Positions 36,631 to 51,200 are shown, numbered from the stretch's first letter. The stretch is DNA of 64,000 nt from Quillaja saponaria (GCA_029379385.1 CM055612.1:4464001-4528000), one strand, 5' to 3'. The notes: a model not told the origin generated them from the sequence alone. Made by a program: numbers and translations.

Positions 36631-39600
36631 CAAATGTGATGATTTTGAATATGATATGCTTTATCTACACATGCGATTTGTTTAAATCTCGAATGCCCCA
36701 TACATCTTGATTCCTCATACCAAATGTCTCCTATCTTTTTACTGGGCATTCTAAAGAATACAAACAAACTAAATTGAGTGGAAAGCTGATCAGTATCACA
36801 CTACTACATAGAATTAGGAGCTGTTTGATAAGATTGGATAGTTGTATCAAAATTGAGATTTCAGATATAAATTTCTTCTGCCCAAGTTTGTTTGGAGAAA
36901 AGGAGTCCATCTGTCCATGGTACGCAATAAACACCACTTTTTGGCCCGCTCAAAAACGGGGCAGGCTAGCTTTTCAGCCCAATATCCGAATACCAAGTAT
37001 TATCAATGCCTTTTTATTTTTTGTTTTTGGTACATAGAAAACAATATACCAAGGACTTGAGATCGAATCTCACTTTCACCGGGATTGAAAGTTTATAGGA
37101 AGAGAGAGAACTATCTCTTATTGTGTAACTCGTAGGCCAATAATCACTGGGATTGAAAGTTTATGAGAAGAGAGAGAGTTATTTCTTATTGTGTAACTCG
37201 TAAGGTCAATAAATCTTCTTCAAACTAAAAATAAATTTGTTTTTAGACACTTCTATAATTAGGACATACACATGTATTTTATTTTTAATCCATCTTTAAA
37301 TAACTTCACATTAATCTACATTATATCTGCAGTGATACATTTGTAATGGACTTACATGTTTAAGTGTTTTTTTTTGTTGAAGTTTGTTTACTGTCATGTA
37401 CATGGGCCTTTACTTGGTAAACTCCCTTACTTGTTTCTCTTAACAAGTGGTATGGGAAAGAAAGAGTGGTCTTACATGGGTAAACTTCGGTGGAGACTCA
37501 ATGGTAATATGAGTAATGAAGTAGCGGAGCGGTGACTCCCCTAACGCTACCACATGGTTGAGTGGCTCTTTCGTTTGAACCTTTCACAACTAATCATAAT
37601 AGCATTGACTCTTTTTTCGAGAGGAAGTCATGGTAATGAACTCACAATTTTAGACCCGAACCTAAAAAATCGAGTTAATAAATATACAAAATCCAAATTA
37701 CAATTGAATTATAAACTCACAACATATTATTTTTTTTATATGTATAATCATGACTATGTAAGTATGTATATATGTTAGTATAGACCTAGTAGATTCAGAT
37801 ATCATCAGATTATCCAAAACAAATTAGACTGACATATAAACGACAAACCAAAGCTTACAAGGAGGAGCATTTGTTTCCAATTTAGGCCTTGACAGGCTTT
37901 ATCATAAATTATAAACAAGATTCCTCAATGATTTACATTATGAGTCGGCGCCTATTGCTAATTAAATTCAGGAATCAAATGGAATTAGTCTATGATAAAG
38001 TTAAGTATAAAAAGAATTATGGGTATCCCAGTTGTTGATTACACCTTTAGATTGTGACATACAACCTCCTACTCATTGCATATATACAATTGAAAGTTAA
38101 ACCTAATTTTTCAATTTTGACGTAAATGGTCTGTTTTTAATTCAATTAAAGAAATGCATTAATTGATATGAGCTTAAATGGGATGTCAAAATGATCTGCT
38201 TTTGATTCTATTAAAGAAATGTAGTAATCGATACCAGCGTAAATGGGTTTAAAACTATTTTCCTATTTAAGCACTAAAAAAAATTAAAGCTAATTAGTCA
38301 GAAAAACTACATATATCTTATAATTAAACCACCTTAGCTGGCACAATAATTAATGCAAAACCCCCCAATAGCAATGATATATAGCTCATGAAAAAAGTTG
38401 TAGAAACTAATATTATGTGAGAGTGCCAATTTAGGCAATACATTGACATTCCACCACCTACTTAATTTGTACATTTTTAAGAACTAAAATTTAGAAAATG
38501 GAAATGATTGTAGTTGGAATATTTAAAGAGAAATACAGACCATAAACAGGTGGCAGAGACACTAACTACCCATTAAAAAAATTAGAGATGACTCAAATAA
38601 TATCTCCCGACGAGTAATCCTAAAATTTAAATAATTATGATGAATAATAAATTAATAAAAAAATTCTATTTATATATTTATACTTGAGCTAAAAAATAAT
38701 TGATTAATGTTTGTTCATTAAGGAAAAATTTATTTAACACTTATAATTTACATAGATGGCCTATCTATGATCGGTTCGAAAAGTAATTAGTTAAGATGAG
38801 TTTTAAGTTAGTTCAGACATAGTTGACAGCAGAATCAAAAATAATAATAATATATTTGGTGGCCAAATTATTAGAAAATCATTGTATATATAGATATAGA
38901 TCGAACATCCCCAAATTGGATGCTCCACTTTCAACTTTAACTAAATTCTATGATTGATAGAATATAATGTGGACAATATTAGTTAGCATAATACACTCTG
39001 AAATGCAAAATGAATAATTTCCTTTGCGGGGATTATAAAACCAAAGCCTCTTTTTCTTCTCTCAATTTTTCATAACTTTCTGTTCTTTATAATTATTAAG
39101 ATGTGTTGATTTTTCTTTTTCTAAGATAGATGGAGATAATTTTTAAGTTTTAAACTTTAATCAAATGAGATCTTATAAAGCTCGTACCAATATCATTTGA
39201 ACTTTGAAATATCGTATTTACACGTCGTAAATTTAATATATATAATGCTCTTTATCTATTATATTAAAAACTAAATTATTGATTAATCTATCAATGCATC
39301 TTTATAAATTAATTAACCAGTCGCCTCCTCCGTAGTAAGTTAATGATTGATTTGAAAGTCACAACATTCCTATAAATAAAGTTTAGAGTTCTCGATTAGT
39401 ATGTACCAAACTCAATTAGTGGAATTGAGTGCGGATCACGTTGTGAGTAATCTTAATCACGTCTTCTCAATCATTATCTAATTGTGGAGCTTAAGTCAAA
39501 AGATTGTTTAATACTACTCCTATAATATACTAATATATATACTACATCTGCCATTATTAGGTAGATGTTCTTGAGATTGAAATTGTCCCCATTGTTCCTC

Positions 39601-41346
39601 ATTTGACTATGCATTCTTTTTACAATTCTGATCATGTGATGCACAATTAGTACATATGTCACTTGAAAAATTCAAATTCATGGTATCCCATAAGGCCTAG
39701 TTTGACCCTATGGAGAGGATCAAAACGGAGTCGTCCTCTCCTTACCAAAAAAAAGAAAAAGAAAATTAGCAATGCAATGGCACCATTTCTTTCCTGTTAT
39801 GCTGATGCCCAAAACCTCTTTTTTCCTTTCATCTTCTTCCCTGCAAGCTTAGGTCCCATTTTCATTTCAGCTCAAAGTTTTACAATTCACATGCAAAGAG
39901 GATAATTTGAACTCTTCAATTCGAAATCAAGGATAATTCAAACTATGCAATTCACAATTGAGGAGGAAAGCTCTCCTCTCCAACTTTATAAGAGCCTGGA
40001 CACCAAAAGATGCAAATGCAAGCAAATAAAAGTAAAATATGACAATTAGTTTGCAATGCAAAAACTTCATTTGTTATTGGAATTCTAATCAGCTCAAAGT
40101 CACACAGGTTCAAAGAAGAAAGGAAAATATGGCAAGAAAATGAAATTTTTGACCAAAAACCCATCCACCATTTTATTCTGCTCCATGCAGGGAAGAAGAA
40201 CGAAAAATGGCACCTGCATAAAGGGAGAAAAACGGCACCGTTGCATATTGTCCTCTTCATGGGATCCAATCTCCAAAAGGCCACAACAACAAATTCCTTC
40301 AATTCTAATTGGCCTCGCACAGTGGTTGATCACATCAAGCAAAAGATAGCATTTTGGGTTGGAAATTCAAACATTATTAGCAATGTATCAAATCATGACT
40401 CGATATGATTCAATGATTCAAAATTTGAGTAAAACAAATACTTTGATTTAAGCTAGACTAATTTTGTATTTATACGAAGGTCAATCCCAACAAATCCAAA
40501 TTAAATACGATCTGAATATCATTTAAACACATAAAAATCTAACTATTTTAATTATCTACCTATCAAATTTATATCCCTGGGAACACTTCTAGCAAAAAAA
40601 AAAAAAAAATTGAAAAATTATGCTTTTTGGTTCTGCAGAACAGTTAACTGTATGAAACTGATTTCTGCAGAAGTTCAGCAAGTTCTGAATCTAGGAAATT
40701 AACCCCTTGAATCCAAGTCCCAAAGTCTTGTGCATTGACTCATGGCCTCGTCCTTTTCAATGCCGTGTCACATGGGGATCTCTTGCAAGTCCGGAAATGT
40801 ATTATTCCAAGAACACCAAAGCTGTTAAAAGCAGAGCAATAAAATAAATGATATAGTTAATCTAAATAGTACAATTGCATTGTACGAGAGTAACTTGACT
40901 GTTAGGGCGGTTTGCTTTGGAAACAAAAAGCCAGTCATACATCACTGATTTCTAAAACAAGAAAAGCTGTAAAATAATTCATAGAAAACTGATCACTCCT
41001 ACTCATCAATGATTTTAAAAATGGAAACCCATATGGATTTTTAAGCTTAAAGAGCGGGGAAAGCAGAACTTGCACCTCAACCAATTCTTAACCATAAAAA
41101 TTCTTTCATGGGTATGGCCATGTGATATAGAAAGTTATAAAATAAATAAAAAAAGGAACTTCAAAAAAGTTCAGAGATTCCAAAGGTCCTCGCCTCATAA
41201 ACTGCTATCATTCATTAAAAAATTCAGAGATTCCAAAGGCCCTTACATCTATAAATTGCAAGCATTCATCAGATATTGACAGCAGAAAGCATCCGGAACA
41301 TCAGAAGAAGTTTTTAATCTAACTACTACCCCAAAAAAGGAATACC
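36631..41346. other. 4.7-kb AT-rich intergenic region
   Basis: No gene is supported. It contains two local tandem duplications: about 68 bp at 37078-37213 (gggattgaaagtttat repeated) and about 64 bp at 38126-38250 (attaaagaaatg repeated). Short open frames around 39660-40350 occur on both strands but show no family features. Just upstream of the SAUR gene the phrase cagagattccaaagg occurs twice (about 41173 and 41224). Confidence 0.5.
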
Positions 41347-41847
41347 ATGTCCATGGATTCAAAGAAGTCTAACAAGATCAGAGACATAGTTAGACTTCAA
41401 CAGATCATAAAGAAATGGCGAAAGCTTGCTAATAACTCTTCAAAAACCACCACCACCAGCAAAAGCATCAAGTTTCTTATAAAGACACTCTCCTTATCTG
41501 ATAACTCCACCCGTGAAGGATCAAGCACTGTTGTCCCCAAAGGCTACCTCGCTGTTTGCGTTGGAGACGAGCTAAAACGATTCATTGTACCAACTGCGTA
41601 TCTGAGTCATCATGCCTTTCAAGTATTACTGCAAGAAGCAGAAGAGGAATTTGGGTTTCAACAGTCTGGCGTTCTGAGGATTCCTTGTGAAGTTTGTGTG
41701 TTCGAGAGCATCCTGAAGGTGGTTGAGGGAAAGGACATATATTTTACTAAAGAATGCAGACTCAGCATTGAAGAGATGGTCGGATACTGCTCATCAGAAA
41801 GCCAGCTTACTCATTCTCACCATCCACATAGCCCAATGTGCAGATAA
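41347..41847 (+). CDS. SAUR family small auxin-up RNA protein
   Basis: An intronless frame of 166 residues, typical of SAUR genes. The N-terminus has the basic IVRLQQIIKKWRKLA helix seen in a SAUR subgroup, then a Ser/Thr/Lys-rich linker. The SAUR domain spans about residues 65-140: VPKGYLAVCVGDELKRFIVP, then YLSHHAFQVLLQEAEEEFGF and GVLRIPCEVCVFESIL. The His-rich tail (THSHHPHSPMCR) is outside the domain. SAURs inhibit PP2C.D phosphatases and so keep plasma-membrane H+-ATPases active during cell expansion; that role is known for some members and inferred here. A second in-frame Met lies at codon 3, so the exact start is slightly uncertain. No clear auxin-response motif cluster was found upstream by eye. 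Confidence 0.92.
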   Translation: MSMDSKKSNKIRDIVRLQQIIKKWRKLANNSSKTTTTSKSIKFLIKTLSLSDNSTREGSSTVVPKGYLAVCVGDELKRFIVPTAYLSHHAFQVLLQEAEEEFGFQQSGVLRIPCEVCVFESILKVVEGKDIYFTKECRLSIEEMVGYCSSESQLTHSHHPHSPMCR

Positions 41848-44800
41848 TCTCAAATTTTTCATTTTTTTCCTTCTTTGATATCACTTTTTTTTTCTTTCTT
41901 TTTTCCATTGTCTTCTGATGAGACCATGTATCAGAGTAGGAAAGAGCAAGAGAGAGATTTCAATAAGATGTAAGAGAACCCATCTGAAAATTATAAAGCA
42001 TACAGTTTTGCATTATCTAAATCAATTACTCAAGATCTGCATTTTTGGAACCAAACAATTCATATCATAACAAGTGATTATCAATAAAAGATGTTTCAAA
42101 GAAATGAAATCACCAAGCAGATATCCTCTCTCATCAATGAGACAAATGATGATTGTACAATTTTCTACCCAAGTTATGAGTTATAAACCAAGCCCTTCCA
42201 ATCAAAGTGACTCAATTGTACACATCATTGGCAATTCTATTGTTTCTCTTGAGAACAAAGCCATCACTTAGGTTAATCTGGGGCACCGGCAAATGCAACC
42301 TAGGTATAACATTACACAATTTACAATCGAATGTATCAAATGCAAGAGAAAAACTTGATCAAAACATCAAGGTTTTTTTTCGTATAACCCTATGTTATAT
42401 ATTACTAGTTTGAAAAACTTCCAAAATATTTGTGTTTATTGTAACATGGAATCTACAAGGAAAAGGAAACAGAGAGAAAAAATTGTAATGTAAATCAAAC
42501 AAAAATGTCCAAAGTACTTCTTAGGAAAAAGGAATATGCTAAATAGCAGACAAATGAAGGTACTTCGCTTTACAGGGACTAGGTGACTGAATTTGAAACA
42601 TGTTATGATCTTCTCTTGACAAATTTTACATTATTGAAGCAGAGTATGAAAACTTGTCAAGGTCATGCATGCTGCAGTTTTCAACTTTGAATCAGTTATA
42701 CTTTCACTTGGTTAGTCTAAAAGAGAAGTAACTTCAAAGTGCAGTTTCCACTATGGAGATGGCATAAGTTAAAAAAGCAATAAAATCTGACACCACTACT
42801 ATGGTGCAATGATGACAGGAAATAATGATTGATCATAGGCGTGAAATTTAGTGCTTGAGCTTTGAGAATGCCGATATATGATATATTACATGTGACAACT
42901 ATACACTACTATACGGATGAAACCTACAGAATTGTCCTATCTTAGAAAGTCATCATATGCCAATGGTTCATTAGATTGAATTCCCACATAAAGAAGGATA
43001 TTGCTTTAGTCTCACATGGCTCAAATAAATTATTAATTACAACGTGACAGTGTCCTGTGCACTACGGAAACAAATGTTTTAATGATATATTTAGCCTAAT
43101 AATATTATAGTGCAGCCATTTTCACTCAAATCAAGTTAAACTAATTATTTATAATAGTAAACTCAGAACGTTATTATGCAACTCACATGCAAGCATTAAC
43201 TTCAATCTTCTGGAGTTACAGCCACATGTCAACAGTGCTCATCAACTCTACAAATAGATTAAGAAACAACCCACACATATTATTTAGTGGACTACAGTCT
43301 AAACTATAAACTTGAGTTCAAGGCCACCGTAAGATGAAATCCTAGTCAAGGTTCAGATAAAATTATTATCCAAAAGGTTTTATTGTGACAAGTTACAACT
43401 TACAAGTAGCAGAATCGCAATTAATCATGCCATATGCATATTCAACTTTCATTAATCTTATCAGTTAAACAATTAAAATAAAACTGGCATTTGACTCTCC
43501 AGAAACTGCATGCCACAGTCAAACGTTATGAAGATAAGTGTAGTAAACTTCATCAAGTTCAAGGGCACTGTAAGATGAGATCCTAATCAAGGTTCAGATA
43601 AAATTATTATTCAAAAAGTTTTCTTCTGACTTACAAGTTACAACTTACGAGTAGCAGAATCACAATTAATCATGCCATATGCATATTCAACTTTCATTAA
43701 TCTTGTCAGTTGAACAATTAAAATAAAACTGGCATTTGTTTATACAGAAACTGCATGCCACAGTCAAACGTTATGAAGATAAGTTTAGTAAATTACTGGA
43801 GCTGCCTATAGGTATACAATATACTACTAACTCAGCAGGTTAAACAATACCTATACTTGGAGATTCCATTCAAACAAGGTAAAAGCAGCAAAGTCAAAGA
43901 GCCACATTAAGATCCCGAAACAAACACCCACTTGACATCTGTACTGGAACCCAAGTATGAATCAGTCAGCAGTAGTACAAACCTTATTACCATCTGAACA
44001 TGAATACTCTTTTTTATTACATTTATTATCTCTTTCTGATTATCGAAATAAAGCACATACTATTTCCAAAACACAAAGCCTTAAAATACTAAATAGCTAT
44101 ACAGATTTTTATTTTTTATTTTTATACAGATTATTAACTCCATTAAGTTCAACACTGTACCATAACAAAGACCAACTTAGTATAGCACTTGTATTGCATC
44201 TATGGAAGGAAATACAGCAGGAACTCTTTAATGCAACCAGCCTCCTAGAAATTGAAAAGGTTAATAGCCCGAGACAGTAAAAACTGTCCCAATATTGTGC
44301 AGAAAAATGGAAAACAAACAAACAAGCGGTTGCTTGTCTTCTCATCTAGAACATGGGATTGCATCTTTGAGAGGAGATAACCAACAAACTTATTATGGTA
44401 AGAATGACCCGCATTAAAGTAAAGAAAAGAACTGGAGCTAAACAGAATTCATTTGTTAGAATAATAATGTCAAATCTACAATGAAAAAAATTTCTTCTAC
44501 TGATACAAAAGGAGGAGAGAACCTTTAGGGCCATCTGGTTGACCATTTAAAGTGGCCTAATAGAATAAAAATCTTATCTGGCCCATATGGCATTTGGCCC
44601 ACGCCATAGAATTAGTCAATTAGGGTAACAAAATCAGGGGTAGGGGTTTTATTTTTCTTATCTTTACCTATTATTTCTAACAGTCTGATCAGCATCTTAT
44701 TTCAACTTCTTAATAATTATGATAAAAGACTATATGAGATATCAATCAAAAACTGGTCACAGATAAAGAAACTTAAGTCAAGAAATCTAGAGTAAGGATT

Positions 44801-45390
44801 TGGGAAAAATTACACAGCCTTTTCTAATTTTTCCAAATATTACACGAAAATCCACTAATTTAACATAATAACCATATCACAAAAGGACCATATTCTACAG
44901 TTGTGTATGTTCCTCTTTGGTTGCGCCATTAGAAAGTTGGAGTTTTGTGTAATATTAAAAAACATGAGTTGGTCTATGTAATTTCTCATAAGAGACATAA
45001 GCGACTTTGGTGTTATGCCTCAAAGAATTGACAGAGAAAGAAGTGGGCTCTCACGACATACATTTGATATAAATCATCAATACCACAATCTCAAATATAT
45101 GTTACACTTTAGTTTGTATTTAGTTTGAATCTATATATCAATGAAGAAATACAGAAAGAATTAGATTAATAAATTAACCCTCTGTTTTACATACATCTCA
45201 ACATGAAAAAGAATTGATGCCTCTCAAATATAACCTTTTGAAAGGGAAAAATTACACAGAAGGATATGAACAGAACCTGAATGTAGACTATTCAGACCTA
45301 AGAAAGCCACCTCCACAATTACATAAGCTCAAGATTAGAGAATCTCACTGACTTGTATTATCATTTCAACAATCCAAAAGAGCTTAAGGC
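41848..45390. other. intergenic, includes a 241-bp tandem duplication
   Basis: 3' flank of the SAUR gene and AT-rich DNA without a supported gene. The only marked structure is the tandem duplication at 43316-43797 (separate entry). Confidence 0.5.
43316..43797. repeat. 241-bp tandem duplication, diverged
   Basis: The unit starting gttcaagg at 43316 recurs at 43557 with about 90% identity by eye. Shared phrases in the same order are ggttcagataaaattattat, aatcatgccatatgcatatt and acagtcaaacgttatgaaga. Confidence 0.9.
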
Positions 45391-45929
45391 TCAAAAGACC
45401 AGATCCTCACCATCATTGTAATTTGGAAAGTCACACTTTGAACCCAAGACATATCCTACCTGCATCAAGTACTAACTATGAAAGGGAATTAACAATTTAT
45501 GAAATAAGTACATACAAACACATTCCAAATGGCATTAAATTCTTATTAACGCCATATGTTGTCACACAGCCAGCTACGGCCATAATAGAAGGACATCCTG
45601 AAGGATTCAATTCAATTTGATCCCAATAACTGGTCCCATGTAGTACTTAATTTCTTTTAAAGTATGTGTTAACTTACAGCATCATTCTCCATTATCATCT
45701 GAACAACAATAATTATTAATTAAAATATGGTCACCATGCAAAGTATTGTACGCCAACTACCTATTCAAATAACATCTTAAAGTTTTGATCGGGATTGCAG
45801 CACTTACGGCTCTGCAAGATGGACATCTGCCGTAGATCCTGTTGTTTTCAGCCTTCACATTGGTTTTCTGTCATTTACAAAAATCACATAGTAACCATCC
45901 TTTACAATTGCAGGCTTCACACATAATTC
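45391..45929 (-). pseudogene. DnaJ-type Cys-rich zinc-finger protein remnant (BSD2/LQY1-like)
   Basis: Two exon-like blocks read on the minus strand. Block 45929-45808, between a TGCAG acceptor and a GTAAGTGC donor, encodes IMCEACNCKGWLLCDFCK, an in-frame TGA, then QKTNVKAENNRIYGRCPSCRA. Block 45459-45391, after another TGCAG acceptor, continues in phase: VGYVLGSKCDFPNYNDGEDLVF, then a stop. The repeated C-x2-C-x-G-x-G pattern is that of DnaJ-type zinc fingers in small plant chaperone-like proteins. Compared with the family as I recall it, there is a premature stop, a Cys-to-Gly change (VLCSKC expected) and a missing segment between SKC and FPNY. A GTAAGC donor near 46262 suggests a noncoding upstream exon. 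Sequencing error at the TGA is possible, but the other lesions point to decay. Confidence 0.6.
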
Positions 45930-46399
45930 CTGCATCAACCTTAAAACAACCTAATCAAAATAGGATTAAAATAGAACTGTGGCAAATTGTCGACAACATC
46001 CTGGAAACAGAATATGATCATAATTCAACACTTCTAATAGACTGCTATTGTCTACAAGTCAACTAACTCTTGCTGACATTATTGCTAATGACTATCTTAA
46101 GCTACAAAATTAATACTATTCTACCAGATAACCACTCTCCCATACATCCAACCTCCTAAAAACCTAAAATCCCTTACAAAAATTCCATTGCTGACCATTA
46201 TGTTAAATTGTTGGTAGTTTTCACGTAGAACAAGCAATTGGGTCAGAAAATAGGAAGCTTACTTGTTGTTGCACTTTCTGTATAGGTGCACATTGCGCAG
46301 ACTTCAATTAAACAAGCCTAATCCTTGAAGGAAGGGACATCAAAATTACTGAAGAATTGAAACTCGCAAAGGCCACCATGGAAGTCGCCGCTATTAGAG

Positions 46400-48269
46400 T
46401 TCCCTCGAACACAACATAATAACAGAACGAGTCACTCGTACTTTACACATTCTCCTCATCCCATTACGCAATTCACAAAAAACTGCCTCGGCTTTTCATG
46501 AGTTAACGGCTGCCCTCCTCCCAACGAAAATACACTTCAATTTTCAGCAAATATCTAGCTTGCCACTCCATTAACAACAATTTAAGATAGTGTAGAAGTT
46601 TCCACCTTCACCCAAATTTCGACGCCGGAATCTGACGCACCCCACCGGAGATGAATCTGCCGGTGGAAACCCGCTGCTTTCACTTTTTGATTTATTTTAT
46701 TAATTTTTTAATTTAAAAAATGTATCAGAGCCGTAGAAGTAGATCCGAGATCATTCGGGTCATTAAATCATGACCGTTAGAGGAGGACCGTTAACTTGGT
46801 GCGTAATTGCGAAGACCTTTTGATAAAATCTTCTGGTGGCTGATGAGATTAATGTGGGCCCATATTGATGGAAGCAGAGAGGGTATGGTATTCTCGGGGT
46901 GCAAGGAATGATCATGATGATGGACGGCTAGGATCGAAAGAGAAAGAGAAGCAGGAGGAGAGTATGAATGTGAGTAACATAGGAACAGGAAAGAGGAATG
47001 TATAAGAAATTTTCTTATGAACTCGAGTTCGTACAATCTTATATGAAATTCATACGTGGCACAATTTAGAGCTGTAGTCATTTACAAATTTTAAATATAT
47101 ATTGAAATACTATTTAATCATTAAGGAAGTTTCATAGTTTGTTAGGAAAAATGCTTTTGAGGTGTAGTTATGGAAAAGTAGTTAATTAATTATGTTGGTG
47201 AACAAGGATTGTGTGAGAAAGGAGGAAAGTCTGTTTTTTTTTTTTTTTTTTGGATAATTCATAATTTGATATGGGTTGGTGTATATATATATATATTTCA
47301 ATTTTTTTTCTATTGAACCAAAATATTTTTGGAAATATAAAAACGGTAAAATCATTTGAAATTGAGGTAATGTTCATAGATAAACTTCTAAATACTAATA
47401 TGTTTGAGTTGTAGCAAACCTTTTCTTTTGTTGCTAACTATTCTTTGTTTTCGTGGCAACAATTTTCATAATGAGTAATAAATATAAAGTTTAAGAATTA
47501 TTCTCGTCAGTATTTTTTTAGTTATGATATGTATATTCGTTTTAAGATTGTATGATTTGATTACATTGCACAAAATATTTAAAAAATAAAATATTGTGCA
47601 TACAAGATGGCAAGTTGCCTTTTGAAACTAAGTATTGGTTATTATCATTTTAGTGATTCATCAAGTGATCTTATTATTTACTTATTTAGAGTTATTTTTT
47701 AGATTACCCTACTTTTATTTGTTTTAGTCTCTCATAATAAGTATTGTTTATACAATAAATAAAAATAAAAAATTTAATGAATTTTTTTGTAAATTGTAGT
47801 ATGTGAAATTAAATAGCTCAACTGGAAATGAATTTAAATATATTGTATAAGTTACGAAAAATTATTGTTTATCGTGAGAATGAATTTATTTAGTTATTAT
47901 TATTATTTTTGTAAGAGAGTATATTTCGAAAAATTCAAAATCGGAAGAGTGTATTTAAAAATTGTAAAAATCCGTAAATTTAAACCACCTAATGCCCAAC
48001 TCGTAAATAATGGGCCTTAATATGGGCAACAATTACAGTTCCCAAAGTTGTCTTTTAATTTTTTACTTTTTTTTTTTTTTGGCTCCTTTCCCAAAAGTTA
48101 ATTACCCGCAAAGTTCAGGAAACAACCAGAAACTACAAGAACCCGCCATGAAAGGGAAAGTCATTCGAGAACAGATAACAAACACAAACACAGGGAAACC
48201 AAAACGAATGCTTGACGGGCACACATAGAAACCCAGAGTCTTTGTTTGTTCGGAAAGATTTTTGAGAAG
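46400..48269. other. intergenic, between divergent transcription units
   Basis: 46400-46690 is less AT-rich and may be the leader/promoter side of the minus-strand zinc-finger remnant. The rest is AT-rich with poly-T runs (47235-47252, 48068-48081). Just before 48270 lies the leader of the plus-strand gene. Nothing else is supported. Confidence 0.45.
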
Positions 48270-51200
48270 ATGAAGCGTAAGGATGTTGAAGATTTATACA
48301 ACGATTTTTCTTCCATTTCTCTATGCTCTTCTCCTAGAAAATCCAGGAGATTGGTAGGGTACCTCTTTTCCCTACAAATTTTCCATTTCTGATGGTTTCT
48401 TTGCTTACTAATTCTGTTTGGTTACTAAGTAAATTTGATGCGTAATGGTTATTCATAAATCTGGGCTCTGTTTAATTTTTACTGTATTTGAGTAATACTG
48501 TGGCTATCATTTTTAGTTGAATATCAAAGTCTCACAATTTGCAATTGTAAGAATATTGATATTTGTGGGTTTTTGTTTTCTTACCCAAATTGGTGGAATT
48601 AAAGGATGCTGACTTGCTTCCAGTCATAAATGGAGACCAAAGTGTTGGAGAAGACCAACCCTTGACAAGCAATGCTATGGTTGATGCAGATGTCCCATGT
48701 ATTGACCCAGTGGTATCTAGTAATGATTCGGTAGAGAGATCTCTTGTGCTTTATAATCCAGCAAATACTCAATTTGTTAAATCTCCAAGTTCACCGGAGT
48801 TTTCGATCATTGTGAATTCTGACTTGATTCCTGGTTTGAAAGGTAAATCGCATAATCCTTCTGTTGGAATTTTGAGTGGGGGAGTGCACAGTGGACCCTA
48901 CATAACAAAAACTACTTATTATATGAATACAGTGTATGTGGTGAGATATTATTTATTTGGCAACCGGAGATATATGGCATAAGCCATACAGAGCGGAGAT
49001 GATGTTAGGAGACTCTCAATAAGAAACTTAGATTCTTAATCTTTGATATATTTTCTTCTTGTTACAGCTCAGTGACTTAAAACTCACTTATATAGAGATG
49101 CATAGAACTCTAGAATTCTCTTAACACTAATTACATTCATTGGACTCAATCACTCACACACATCACTAGATACATTCACCATACATAACTAGATACATTC
49201 ACCACATATAACTAGATACACTTAACTTAATAGTTCATGTATTTTGTCTATCCTAGGCTCCACATTCAAATCCTTAAAATTATGATTTACACAAATTCCA
49301 ACACTTTCAAGTGGATTTCATGTGTTGTTGGTAGTGCATTGGTATAAGAATATTTTATGAGTTCCACTTTGATTGTGTAAATAAGTGTGGGTTCTACCAA
49401 GCAAGCAGCTCTAGTTGTAAAGGGAAACCAATTTTCCAGTGTGTCCGACTTGCAATGCTTTTATTCATTCATTTCTTTATCTTTCCATGTATTGTGTAGT
49501 GATCTTCTCCTCTTGTGATGCTATTTCTTTTGTTCTAAAGTTATTTAAAGATTGTTTTAGATTTCTGCTCTATATCTCTACCATAAAGAAACAAGGTAAT
49601 CTTGTTTATAGTAGATATAAGGATACTAATGTGATCCACAAGTGTTTTTTCGTAACTTTACAAGTACTTTATTCACTTTATCTAGTATTTCACTTTGTGC
49701 TTATTTTTATTTTCTTCTCTTTTCTATAATTGAAACATGTCAATATCTCTATGAACAAGTTAGTATAGCCCTAGGATGGCCTAAGAATCCAATTTTACAA
49801 TCAGCTTCATTAAATTTTACAGTCTATTTCTTTGGTGTTCCTCTCCCCCTTTTTAACAAGTAGTTCTGTTCACTTTTACAGTCTCACTTGTATTGTACTG
49901 TGTTAGAATGCTTTTGAATTTAAGTCCTAAAATGTAGTAGCTCTTTAGCTCTATTCTTGTTGTAGTGTCCTTGAAAATTTTAATACGAGTATGCACTTAG
50001 TACATACATGCTTTTGCTAACTAAATTCTGAAGTTCGGTGAGTGCCCGGCTTTATGATCGTATGCAGTTTGTTGAGATTTGAATTTAGGCATGCACTTCC
50101 ATTCAATAAGTTTCTTAACTTTATATGAACTCAGAACCTTTAATCAAGCAAGCAGCATAGTGCATTTATTGTTAATCCCACATTTGTGTGAATAATGTGA
50201 AATCTTTTAAGTTTGGTCTTGGATATAAGATTGTGCTTTGTTCCTTGATCCCTCTGGAAGCATCCATTTTTGATGTTCAACTTCTTTGTGTATACTAAGA
50301 TAGGAATCCCAATCTTTTGACAAAAAAATTAGCATGCACTTCTGATGGAAACAGAATACATTTGAAAGCATAAATATGATGGTCATAAAATAGGTTTTAT
50401 GAGAGGCTAAATTTTGCTGCATCTGGTTTTCTTTGGAAAGGAAATATAGGGAATTAGAGCAGATGGATTGTGTGCTCTGGAAATTATGGAAAGCGGCAAT
50501 GAATGCAGTAGAAGGTTTGGAATCCAGGGGAGTAAGTTGAGGGAAATGGAGGTCAATATGGATGCTATGTGAATCTAGTTTTTGTCAAGTTATATACTTA
50601 TATGTCTGGGCATCTTTATTATACGTTGCTTGTAGACAGAGTCATACAAATCAAGAAGTAGTAATTTTTCCTTAGTTAAAAAGAGGTTGAATTCTCTTAA
50701 ATTGAATCAATTTTCTGATACATCTCTGGTCACACTGGGAACTCAAACCTGAACATAAATGAAATCAAGAAGTTCTTCTCAGCCTGAAAATAATAAAAAT
50801 GATGATTTTGTTTTCGTTTCCATTTGAGCCATAAGCACAATTTATAGTTAAGAATCAATGTGTTACTATAAATTAAGCCTATATGCACTTGTTATGACTG
50901 GTGATTTTATATCCTCTTGATGCTTGTCACTGCAGACCGTATCCTTTGGTGGGGAACTTCAAGATCTGTGAAATCAGGGGAGGATGAAATAAACTCAGAC
51001 AACACTGAGAATTTGAAAGACTGTTTGGCCATTGTTCCTTGGGTAGATATTCAATCCCCTGGAGCCTCCAGATATGAAGAATCAACAGGTTTAGTAGAGC
51101 TCACGGAAGCTGAAGAAGTTGAAATGATGGACATGGATGACCGGAATGTTAGTAGCAATGAGAAAGAGTTCAGTGAGATGGTAGAAGGTAGGGAGTTACA

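Noticed and set aside
39474..40349. Cluster of 60-120 codon ORFs on both strands
   Set aside because: No codon pattern, motif or splice structure; mutually overlapping frames in intergenic DNA.
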